Below are positions 57,241-64,000 of a stretch of DNA of 64,000 nt, piece after piece. Source of the stretch: JAXLYE01 sp046351595. Lineage in GTDB: Bacteria > Myxococcota_A > Polyangia > Palsa-1104 > JAEUJZ01. The DNA lies in contig JAXLYE010000001.1 in NCBI GenBank assembly GCA_046351595.1, positions 868,001 to 932,000 on the forward strand, given 5' to 3'. The translations under genes were made by a program, and so were the position numbers. The notes under the pieces were generated by a model. That model had not been told where the DNA came from, made no database searches, and saw only the letters and a list, made by a program, of their open reading frames with translations. Position 1 is the first letter of the stretch; every line of letters starts with the position of its first letter.

Positions 57241-59379
57241 CTACTTGAGGTCGGTCCGCGGGTAGATCACGGTGCCGAGCGTCGTCGACAGCGTCGCCCC
57301 GGTGGCGACGCGGATGCCGGCGTCCGAGATGGCGTAGACGTAGTCCTGGCCCGCGTCCGTGGCCATCACGCTGCGCCGCACCGCCGGCGTGTAGTAGTAG
57401 CGGAAGTCGGGCGAGCCGGCGCTCACGTACACGTCCTTCAGGCCGACCGTGCCCTTGAGGCTGAAGCCGGTCGTGGCGTCGACGTTGTAGACGCGCAGCT
57501 CGCTGGTGAAGCTGCCCCACGGATCGCCGCTGGTGGTGACCGTGTAGTCCGAGAACGGGATCGCCAAGAGCTTGCGCTCGGGGAAGTAGTTGAACGCCTT
57601 GTGGTCGTACGTCGCGTCGGACCAGCCGTACGCCGTGCCCACCAGCTGCGTGAACTTCTGCTTCGGGTTGGCGAAGTCGCTGACGTCGAAGATCGAGAGC
57701 TGCAGCCGGCGCTCGCGCCAGTCCACGGTGCCGCCCATCGGATCCGGCATGTACACGCCGATGGTCAGAAGGTTGTTGGCGTCGATCGGGTGGATGTACG
57801 TCGAGAAGCCCGGCACCTTGAGCTCACCGACGCGCTTGGGCGCCGCGGGGTTGGACAGGTCGAACGTGTACAGCGGATCGACCTGGCGGTAGGTGACGAC
57901 GAAGCCGCGGTTGCCGACGAAGCGCGAGCTGTAGATGCGCTCGCCCTTGGCCACGTCCTCGCTCTTGCCGGTGATCGACAGGGCGCCGGCGCTCTCCTTG
58001 AGCACGCTGATCCGGTTGGTGGTCTCGATGCGGCCCCACGGGTTGGTCTTCGGATCCGCATCGGGCACGCGGCTGTTGATGGTCGTGGCGATGCGGAAGT
58101 AGGCGTCCGCGCTCTCGTCCATCGAGAACTGATCGACGATGTGGCCCTCGACGCCGCCCGAGGCGACGTAGCGCGCGCGGCTCTTGTCGGTGATGTCGAA
58201 CTTGTGGAGATACGTGTAGTCGGTCTGGCCCGGCTTGGGCCACCACCACCAGTGATCCGAGGCGATGTACAGCGCCGACTTGCTGGCGTAGATCTGGCCG
58301 ACCTCGCCGAGGACCGAGGTGTTGGTGATGGGCAGCGTCGGGCTGGCCGCGGCCGAGTCGAGATCCAGCGTCGCCACCGTCGCCACGCCGAGGTGGGTCG
58401 GGGCGTTGCTCTTGTAGTAGTCGGTGCAGTTGACCGGCACGTCGATGGTGCGACCGTCCAGGAGCTTGCGCTTCTGCGCGGGCAGCCACTGGCTCAGGCC
58501 CTGGGCGCGGATGACGCGCTCGTTGTCGGCCTTGAGCGTCTCGATCGCGGCGTCGAGCTTGGCCTCGTTGCCCTTGAGGAACAGGTCGCCGCTGGTCGAG
58601 TCCGGCCACCACTTCAGCGCCGCCGGCCAGCGGAACGAGTCGCGCAGCACGATGCGCACCGAGCTGCCGATGCGGCGCGAGTCGGCGTAGCTGCCGGGCA
58701 GGTAGTACTCGCCGACCACCGTCAGCTTGCTGATGTCGGTGGCGTCGACGACCGTGACCTTGGTGGTGTTGCTCGGGTAGTAGCCGCAGAAGGACGGGCC
58801 GCACGCCACGTCCGCGGCCACGCCGCCGCCGCCACCGAGCACGCCGCCGCCATCGGTGAAGCCGTCGTACTTGGTGTACACGCCCGAGAAGATGACCACG
58901 CGGTTCTTCTCGTCGAGGAACATCTGCGTCGGGTAGCCCTCGACGGTCAGCGAGCCCGCGATGCCGAGCGTATTGGCCGGCCAGCTGCGGGTCGCGTACA
59001 GCTTCTGCCCGACCAGCTGCAGGATGCGCGTGCCGTCGTTCTTGACGAAGTCGGCCTCGTCGACTCCGGCGACCTGGGTGTTGGTCTTGGTGTACGCGCT
59101 CGGCGCCGACTTGGTGGCGCTGTCCGCGGCGGGAGCGCCGGTGGCCTCGGCGCGGCCGAACAGGGGACCGTACCAGCCGCCGGACTTTACGCTATCGAGC
59201 TGCGTCTTCATGTCGAGGACCGCCTGATCCTCGATGTACTGCTCGAGCGCGTCGCAGCTGCCGAAGCTCTCGAGGGTCAGCCGGTTCTGGATGCCGGCGG
59301 GCTCGCCGATGCCGGAGCCGCCGCAGCCGAAGAGGGAGCCCAAAAGGGCCAGGGGAAAAAGGAGCGTGCGCCGCTTCAT
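57241..59379 (-). CDS. Beta-propeller (PF09826-type) lipoprotein
   Basis: 712 residues. ATG 59379 has AGAGG upstream; the signal peptide ends in GSLFGC. Residues 35-110 are a leader with SCDALEQYIEDQAV. The family hallmark NTQVAGVDEADFVKNDGTRI, then LQLVGQKLYATRSW, marks a secreted beta-propeller domain. It continues with GEVGQIYASKSALYIAS, FVGNRGFVVTYRQVDPLYTF and GFSTYIHPIDANNLLTIG to the end. Such proteins are extracellular and largely of unknown function; a copper or protease-associated role has not been shown. A long gap (343 bases) lies upstream. Confidence 0.86.
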   Translation of the reverse strand: MKRRTLLFPLALLGSLFGCGGSGIGEPAGIQNRLTLESFGSCDALEQYIEDQAVLDMKTQLDSVKSGGWYGPLFGRAEATGAPAADSATKSAPSAYTKTNTQVAGVDEADFVKNDGTRILQLVGQKLYATRSWPANTLGIAGSLTVEGYPTQMFLDEKNRVVIFSGVYTKYDGFTDGGGVLGGGGGVAADVACGPSFCGYYPSNTTKVTVVDATDISKLTVVGEYYLPGSYADSRRIGSSVRIVLRDSFRWPAALKWWPDSTSGDLFLKGNEAKLDAAIETLKADNERVIRAQGLSQWLPAQKRKLLDGRTIDVPVNCTDYYKSNAPTHLGVATVATLDLDSAAASPTLPITNTSVLGEVGQIYASKSALYIASDHWWWWPKPGQTDYTYLHKFDITDKSRARYVASGGVEGHIVDQFSMDESADAYFRIATTINSRVPDADPKTNPWGRIETTNRISVLKESAGALSITGKSEDVAKGERIYSSRFVGNRGFVVTYRQVDPLYTFDLSNPAAPKRVGELKVPGFSTYIHPIDANNLLTIGVYMPDPMGGTVDWRERRLQLSIFDVSDFANPKQKFTQLVGTAYGWSDATYDHKAFNYFPERKLLAIPFSDYTVTTSGDPWGSFTSELRVYNVDATTGFSLKGTVGLKDVYVSAGSPDFRYYYTPAVRRSVMATDAGQDYVYAISDAGIRVATGATLSTTLGTVIYPRTDLK

Positions 59380-59722
59380 GAGGTGCCTCTTTGATCGTCC
59401 GAAGGACAGAAGGGTTGGGCCCGTCCCCTGCGCCGAAGGACCTCGGCCGCAGGCGGGATGCCTGGAGTCAGAGCGAGCCCTGTGCCAGATCCGGGCGCGA
59501 CCGCGCTCAGCGACGGGAAGTCAGCGCGCGCGGGCGGTCGTTCGGCGGCCGCAGACTCAGTTTTTTGATGGGCCCGGGCGGCTCAGTTTTCTGATGCCGC
59601 GAGCGCGAGCACCACGGGCTCAGTTTTCTGCGGCGACCGCCGTGCAACCGTCAGGCAACCGTCGGGCGCGCGCCTGGCGGTCCGCGGGGCCGCGCCCTGC
59701 TAGGATGCGCGCGTGAGGTGAA
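59380..59722. other. 343-base intergenic region with three CTCAGTTTTCTG repeats
   Basis: CTCAGTTTTTTG at 59556-59567, CTCAGTTTTCTG at 59582-59593 and 59619-59630, spaced 26 and 37 bases. The T-runs follow GC-rich stretches, so they could be weak terminators or binding sites. No gene or clear promoter is seen. Confidence 0.6.
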
Positions 59723-60046
59723 ATGATGTTCATCCGAGTCTCCGATCGAGTGCAGTTCAGCGACGCAAAGCTCAACAAGGTCATGCTCGCCGAGTCGCCG
59801 CGGCTGCTGTTCGACGTCTACTGCCTGCTGCCCGGCCAGTCGCAGAAGGTGCACGTGCACGAGGGCGTGGACAAGGTCTACGTCGTGCTCTCCGGGCGCC
59901 CGACCGTGCAGCTCGGCGACGAGAGCCGCCCGCTGGAGCGCGACGAGGCCGCGTACGCCCCGGCCAGCGTCCCGCACGGCGTGCGCAACGACACGAACGA
60001 GCCGGCGACCCTGCTGGTCTTCCAAGCCCGCACCCCCGTCCTTTAA
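59723..60046 (+). CDS. Small cupin-domain protein
   Basis: 107 residues, a single cupin barrel. Cupin motif 1 is visible as PGQSQKVHVHEGVDKVYVVLSG, given here in part (KVHVHEGVDKVYVVL): His, His and Glu/Asp metal ligands. Motif 2 is near APASVPHGVRND, with His. It could bind a metal and a small molecule. ATG 59723 or the adjacent 59726 is the start, with GAGGTG upstream. No neighbouring pathway suggests a substrate. Confidence 0.85.
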   Translation: MMFIRVSDRVQFSDAKLNKVMLAESPRLLFDVYCLLPGQSQKVHVHEGVDKVYVVLSGRPTVQLGDESRPLERDEAAYAPASVPHGVRNDTNEPATLLVFQARTPVL

Positions 60047-60048
60047 CC

Positions 60049-60100
60049 CACGACCGCCAGGCCACGACCGCCAGGCCACGACCGCCAGGTCACGACCGCC
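60049..60100. repeat. 14-bp tandem repeat, nearly four copies
   Basis: CACGACCGCCAGGC at 60049-60062 and 60063-60076, a one-base variant at 60077-60090, and a partial unit at 60091-60100, immediately after the cupin stop. The units are G/C-rich and cannot pair with one another. Confidence 0.85.
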
Positions 60101-60113
60101 GCAGGCCGCCCGC

Positions 60114-60128
60114 TAGGACAATGTCCTA
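60114..60128. promoter_or_regulatory. TAGGACA-A-TGTCCTA palindrome between convergent genes
   Basis: Perfect 7-base arms around one base, 68 bases after the cupin stop and 36 bases from the stop of the convergent STAS-like gene. It looks like an operator, or a short bidirectional stem. There is no T-run. Confidence 0.5.
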
Positions 60129-60163
60129 ATCCGGCCGGGACAGCGCCGCGGCGACGGAGACGC

Positions 60164-60577
60164 TCAGCTCGCGGGGGTGAGCAGCTTGGTGCGCTGCTCG
60201 CTGATCCAGGCGCGCGCCTCGGCCTCGGTCTTGAGCGTGGCGATCGGCAGCAGGCTGGGGCGGAAGATGCGGATCGCGGCGAAGGTCAGCGCCGCCGCGG
60301 CCCGCTGCGTGACGCTGCCGCCGAAGATCGCGGCGCCGCTGGCGCGGTGCTTGCGGTTCCACTCGGCGACGAAGCGGCGGGCATCGGGCGTGGTGTTGCG
60401 CGCGCGCGTCATGTCGACCAGCACGAAGACGCGCTTCAGCCGCGTCAGCACCTTCTCGATCTGCTCGTGGAAGGTCTGCGCGTTCTCGAGGTCCATGTCG
60501 CCGTCCATCGTCAAAAAGACGATGTCCTCCTCGATCGTCATCGTGTGCTTGCCGACCATCTGCGACGTCACCGTCAT
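60164..60577 (-). CDS. STAS-like domain protein
   Basis: 137 residues, single domain. ATG 60577 is preferred over TTG 60583. The order of beta-strands and helices (EEDIVFLTMDGDMDLENAQT, LKRVFVLVDMTRARNTTPDA, GSVTQRAAAALTFAAIRIFR) is that of STAS/SpoIIAA-like proteins; the usual phosphorylated Ser is replaced or not obvious (TRARNTTPDA). A role in partner switching is possible, yet no anti-sigma kinase is nearby. The gene is convergent with the cupin. Confidence 0.68.
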   Translation of the reverse strand: MTVTSQMVGKHTMTIEEDIVFLTMDGDMDLENAQTFHEQIEKVLTRLKRVFVLVDMTRARNTTPDARRFVAEWNRKHRASGAAIFGGSVTQRAAAALTFAAIRIFRPSLLPIATLKTEAEARAWISEQRTKLLTPAS

Positions 60578-61079
60578 GCCCAAGTCCGCCCCGTCGTATC
60601 AGCTGGAAATGTTAGTACGACTCCCTCTTTATCGATTCTGGATCTTCTGGTTATTCCGCACATCCTCACGCGGCCGCTGCGCAGTGGCCGCGGTGCGTCA
60701 TGAGCGGCCCAGGATTTGGAGGATTGGCCCGATAATTTATTTTTCATGCCTCTGGCTGGCACCCTGGGTTTTCCCTGCTAGAGAAGACCTTATGAAGGAC
60801 TGCGGGCACTTGGCGCTGCCCTCGATCGTCGCCGGGCCGATCGCCTGGGCTGGCGGCTCGGGCTGGCGGCTCGGGCCGGCGACTCGGGAGCGGGCTCGGC
60901 GCCACACTCTGCCGCCCCGCGGTCCTCGAACTCTGCGCATCGCTGCGTCGTTGTCGCGTCATTTGTGTGGGGATTGGATGACGCGCCGCGCTGCGCCAAA
61001 TGGTCCACCGTCTATTGCGTTGTGGGCGTCCGCAGCCTTGTAGGCCCTGTGCCCGCGGGCCGTTTCAGGAGGAATCGCC
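60578..61079. other. 502-base divergent intergenic region
   Basis: AT-rich patches at about 60600-60660 and 60725-60750 (GATAAT at 60731-60736, no fitting -35). Three 13-bp tandem units GGGCTGGCGGCTC (third imperfect) lie at 60847-60885. The long leader of the radical SAM gene was examined for a cobalamin riboswitch; no B12 box was recognised. Confidence 0.5.
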
Positions 61080-62744
61080 ATGTCCGCTGTGATTGCAACG
61101 AGTCGCCGAAAGATCCTGTGTCTGTTTCCCAAGCACACGAATGGCTTCGCCAACTTCTGCTATTCGTTCCGCTTCTTCCCGGACACCGCGTCGCTGATGC
61201 CGCCGCAGGGCCTGCTCACGGTGGCCGCGTACCTGCCGGCGACCTGGGAGATCCGCTTCATCGACGAGAACGTCCGCACCGCCGAGGACGAGGACTACGC
61301 CTGGGCCGACGCGGTGCTGGCCTCGGGCATGCACACGCAGCGGCACCTGCTCAACGACATCGCCGCGCGCGCGCACCGCTTCGGCAAGCTCGCGGTGCTC
61401 GGCGGACCGTCGGTGAGCGCCTGTCCCGAGTTCTACCCGGACTTCGATCTCCTGCACATCGGCGAGCTCGGGGACGCCACCGACGCGCTCATCGCGCACC
61501 TCGATGAGACCGTCGAGCGCCCGCCGGTGCAGCTGCGCTTCACGACGAGCGAGCGGCTGCCGCTGGATGACTTCCCGATCCCGGCGTACCACCTGATCAA
61601 GGCGTCCAGCTACTTGATGATGAACATCCAGTGGTCCTCGGGCTGTCCGTACTCGTGTGAGTTCTGTGACATCCCGGCGCTGTACGGCCGGAACCCGCGC
61701 TACAAGTCGCCCGAGCGCCTTGTGCGCGAGCTCGACGCGATCCTCGCCACCGGGCCGCTCGGTGCCGTGTTCTTCGTCGACGACAACCTCATCGGCAACA
61801 AGAAGGCGGCCAAGCAGCTGTTGCCGCACCTGGTCGCGTGGCAGGAGCGCACCGGCTACCGCCTGCGCTTCCTCGGCGAGTGCACGCTGAACCTGGCGCA
61901 GGATCGCGAGCTGCTCGCGCTGATGCAGAAGGCCTACTTCACCGACGTGTTCTTCGGCGTCGAGAGCCCCGAGGCCGACGCGCTGGTGGCGATGGACAAG
62001 CACCAGAACATCCGCATGCCGGTGCGCGAGGCCGTGAAGATCATCAACGAGTACGGCATCGGCCTGCACGCCGGCATCATCCTCGGCCTCGACACCGACG
62101 ACGAGCAGACCGTCGCGAAGCTGAACCGCTTCATCGACGACTCGCAGATCCCGCTGCTCGCCATCAACGTGCTGTACGCGCCGCCCAAGACGCCGCTGTG
62201 GAGCCGCCTGCAGAGCGAGGGCCGCCTCGTCCCGCTCGAGGAGGTGCAGCACTCGAACGTGCGCTTCAAGGTCCCCGAGGCCGAGGTGCTGCGGCGCTGG
62301 GGCGCGGTGATCGAGCACGCCTTCGAGCCCGCGGCGCTGTTCGCGCGCTTTTTGCACAACGTGCAGCACACGTACAAGAACCGCATCGCGCTGCCGCTCA
62401 ACCGCTTCCGGCTGTCGTGGGGGCTGCTGAAGAACGGGCTGTTCGCGCTGTTCGCGGTGCTTTTGTACCTGTGCGTGCTGGCGCCGTACCGGCGGCACTT
62501 CTTCCGCGTCGCGTGGGCGGTGCTGCGCATCGGCCAGATCGATCACCTGGTCTACGTCGCCACCATGGCCTACCACCTGATCCGCTTCCGCGACGAGGTG
62601 CTGGCCGGCACCGCGCAGGCCTGCATCCACAGCGAGGTGCCGGCCGCGGTCGAGCCGGCGTCCGAGCACGTCCCCGCGGAGCAGCGCCTGGTGCCGCTGC
62701 GCCGAAGACCGCAGCCGCTGCGGCTGGCGCAGTCCAACCCCTAG
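61080..62744 (+). CDS. B12-binding-domain radical SAM protein (HpnP/DUF4070-like)
   Basis: 554 residues. AGGAGG lies 7 bases before ATG 61080. Residues about 10-150 form a cobalamin-binding-type Rossmann domain (no DxHxxG seen, as in many of this class). The radical SAM core has SGCPYSCEFCDI with Cys189, Cys193 and Cys196, followed by GRNPRYKSPERLVREL and FFVDDNLIGNKK, typical of DUF4070 methylases. HpnP, the hopanoid C-2 methylase, belongs to this class, so methylation of a hopanoid, carotenoid or other lipid is likely. Two hydrophobic stretches near 450-475 suggest membrane contact. The P450 gene follows after 15 bases. Confidence 0.86.
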   Translation: MSAVIATSRRKILCLFPKHTNGFANFCYSFRFFPDTASLMPPQGLLTVAAYLPATWEIRFIDENVRTAEDEDYAWADAVLASGMHTQRHLLNDIAARAHRFGKLAVLGGPSVSACPEFYPDFDLLHIGELGDATDALIAHLDETVERPPVQLRFTTSERLPLDDFPIPAYHLIKASSYLMMNIQWSSGCPYSCEFCDIPALYGRNPRYKSPERLVRELDAILATGPLGAVFFVDDNLIGNKKAAKQLLPHLVAWQERTGYRLRFLGECTLNLAQDRELLALMQKAYFTDVFFGVESPEADALVAMDKHQNIRMPVREAVKIINEYGIGLHAGIILGLDTDDEQTVAKLNRFIDDSQIPLLAINVLYAPPKTPLWSRLQSEGRLVPLEEVQHSNVRFKVPEAEVLRRWGAVIEHAFEPAALFARFLHNVQHTYKNRIALPLNRFRLSWGLLKNGLFALFAVLLYLCVLAPYRRHFFRVAWAVLRIGQIDHLVYVATMAYHLIRFRDEVLAGTAQACIHSEVPAAVEPASEHVPAEQRLVPLRRRPQPLRLAQSNP

Positions 62745-62759
62745 CGCGAGGTCGTGACC

Positions 62760-64000
62760 ATGATCCCGCTCAGCACCCCGACCAGCCGTCCGTCCGAGGC
62801 GCTGCGTGACGGCCCGGCGATGCCGCTCGCAAGGCCGCTGCCGACGCCGCCCGGGCCCCGGGGCCAGCCCGTGCTCGGCGACCTCCTCCGCATCCACCAG
62901 CAGGGCCTCTTGCCCTTCTTCCGCGACGTGCACCAGCGCTTCGGCGAGCTGGTGCGCGTGCGCCTCGGGCCGCTGCCCGCGTACCTCGTGGTGGCGCCGG
63001 CCCTCGTCGAGCAGGTGCTGCTCGGCTCGCGCGAGGGGTATCAGAAGGGGCGGGCGTTCGACAGCATGCGGCTGCTCATCGGCGACGGGCTGCTCACCAG
63101 CGAGGGCGCGCTGTGGCAGCGCCAGCGCCGGCTCCTGCAGCCCTTCTTCACGCGCGCCGCGGTCGCCGGCTACGTCGAGGCCATGGGCGCCGCGGTCGCC
63201 GATCGGCTGGCGCGCTGGCAGCAGCGCAGCGACCGCGGCGACGCCGAGCAGCCGGTGCAGCTCACCACCGAGATGATGAGCCTGGCCATGGACGTCATCG
63301 GCCGCTGCCTGTTCGGCATCAAGCTCGCGTCCGAGGCGGCGCAGGTCGGCGACGCGATCTACGACTGCCTGCTGTTCACCAGCCGCCGCACGCGCCAGCT
63401 CGCGCCGCCGCCGCTGTGGGTGCCGACGCCGGCGAACCGCGCCTTCGTCCGCTCGCGCCGGCTGGTGACCGACTTCATCCTGTCGCGCATCGCGGCGCGC
63501 GCCGCAGCCTGCGGGACCTCGAGCGAGCAGGCCGGCCTGCTCGACGCGCTGACCCAGGCGCGCGACAGCGGCAGCGGCGACGGCATGAGCCAGAAGCAGC
63601 TCGTCGACGAGATCCTCACCTTCTTCCTGGCCGGGCACGAGACCACTGCGGTCGGCCTGACCTGGACCCTGCACTTGGTGTCGCGGCACCCCGAGGTCGA
63701 GGCGCGCCTGCACGAGGAGGTCGACCGCGTGCTCGCGGGGCAGCCGCCGACCGCGCACGATCTGGAGGCGCTGGTCTATACGCGCCAGGTGATCGACGAG
63801 GCGCTGCGCCTGTACCCGCCGCTGTGGATCTACCCGCGGACCGCGGCGCGCGAGCAGCCGCTCGGCGGGTTTGTGGTGCCGGCGGGGGCGATGATGCTGA
63901 TCGCGCCCTACCTGACGCACCGCCTGCCGGGCCTGTGGCCGGATCCCGAGCGCTTTGATCCGGAGCGCTTCCGGCCCGAGCACGTCGCGGCCCGGCCGCG
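62760..64000 (+). CDS. Cytochrome P450, truncated by window end
   Basis: 413 codons are visible. ATG 62760 lies 15 bases after the radical SAM stop, so co-transcription is likely. After a Pro-rich lead (LPTPPGPRGQPVLGDLL), the P450 fold shows SEGALWQRQRRLLQPFF (C-helix), the I-helix oxygen-binding AGHETT at 291-296, the EALR (Glu347, Arg350) K-helix salt bridge, and WPDPERFDPERF. The haem Cys lies beyond the edge. The sequence type resembles bacterial CYP110/CYP102-like fatty-acid or lipid hydroxylases. The substrate may be the product of the neighbouring methylase. Confidence 0.93.
   Translation, partial: MIPLSTPTSRPSEALRDGPAMPLARPLPTPPGPRGQPVLGDLLRIHQQGLLPFFRDVHQRFGELVRVRLGPLPAYLVVAPALVEQVLLGSREGYQKGRAFDSMRLLIGDGLLTSEGALWQRQRRLLQPFFTRAAVAGYVEAMGAAVADRLARWQQRSDRGDAEQPVQLTTEMMSLAMDVIGRCLFGIKLASEAAQVGDAIYDCLLFTSRRTRQLAPPPLWVPTPANRAFVRSRRLVTDFILSRIAARAAACGTSSEQAGLLDALTQARDSGSGDGMSQKQLVDEILTFFLAGHETTAVGLTWTLHLVSRHPEVEARLHEEVDRVLAGQPPTAHDLEALVYTRQVIDEALRLYPPLWIYPRTAAREQPLGGFVVPAGAMMLIAPYLTHRLPGLWPDPERFDPERFRPEHVAARP

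Noticed and set aside
60578..61079. Cobalamin riboswitch before the B12-type radical SAM gene
   Set aside because: The long leader is suggestive, but no B12 box was found by eye.
61065..63983. 972-codon antisense ORF opposite the radical SAM and P450 genes
   Set aside because: Shadow of two well-supported genes; no motifs of its own.

Overview
The window is one continuous GC-rich chromosomal segment. No tRNA, rRNA, insertion sequence, phage gene or CRISPR array was recognised. The gene content points to a myxobacterium or close relative (Myxococcota). The signs are a TraA/TraB-type outer-membrane exchange pair, MYXO-CTERM-like C-terminal tails, many lipoproteins, a PknB-type kinase, an FHA protein, two enhancer-binding-protein paralogs and carotenoid genes. 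No marker gene allows a finer placement.

Layout. Positions 1-3937 hold an NAD-salvage operon (3' end of pncA, then pncB, then glutamine-dependent nadE), followed by the large subunit of ethanolamine ammonia-lyase (eutB) without eutC. Positions 5434-7950 hold a BlaR1/BlaI-type pair whose promoter is covered by two matching operators. Next come a CAP-domain lipoprotein, an RHH-FHA protein, a TPR protein and an IgGFc-binding-type lipoprotein (8-13 kb). A putative secreted Fam20/HipA-like kinase (13.5 kb) faces the carotenoid genes crtI-crtB plus an unlisted 59-aa coupled ORF (14.7-17.8 kb). Upstream of these lie a VWA protein, a beta-barrel protein, a 22-bp repeat array and a MYXO-CTERM protein (17.8-22.6 kb). 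A PknB-type kinase, an S9 peptidase and two or three small lipoproteins follow (22.9-28.5 kb).

From 28.7 to 36.3 kb lie a protein with LPPLR repeats, an XRE-HTH/EgtD-like methyltransferase fusion, two overlapping degenerate enhancer-binding proteins lacking GAFTGA, and LexA. From 36.6 to 42.1 kb are a propeller lipoprotein, a GH31 glycosidase and a maleylacetoacetate-isomerase-like GST. The 42.2-47.9 kb operon is the most interesting part: a TraA-like kin-recognition adhesin, a TraB-like OmpA barrel, and a third lipoprotein gene abutting it. The PA14-like recognition part of traA is visibly AT-richer than its surroundings. Divergent from it is a giant alpha-2-macroglobulin lipoprotein (48-54 kb). 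The last 10 kb carry a methyltransferase, small conserved proteins, a lipase-like hydrolase, a beta-propeller lipoprotein, a cupin, a STAS-like protein, a B12-binding radical SAM protein and a truncated cytochrome P450.

Themes: much of the region encodes the cell envelope and surface (lipoproteins, barrels, sorting tails, proteases and inhibitors) and its regulation. Long antisense ORFs are everywhere because of the GC bias and were discarded. Function calls come from motif recognition by eye, not from searches.
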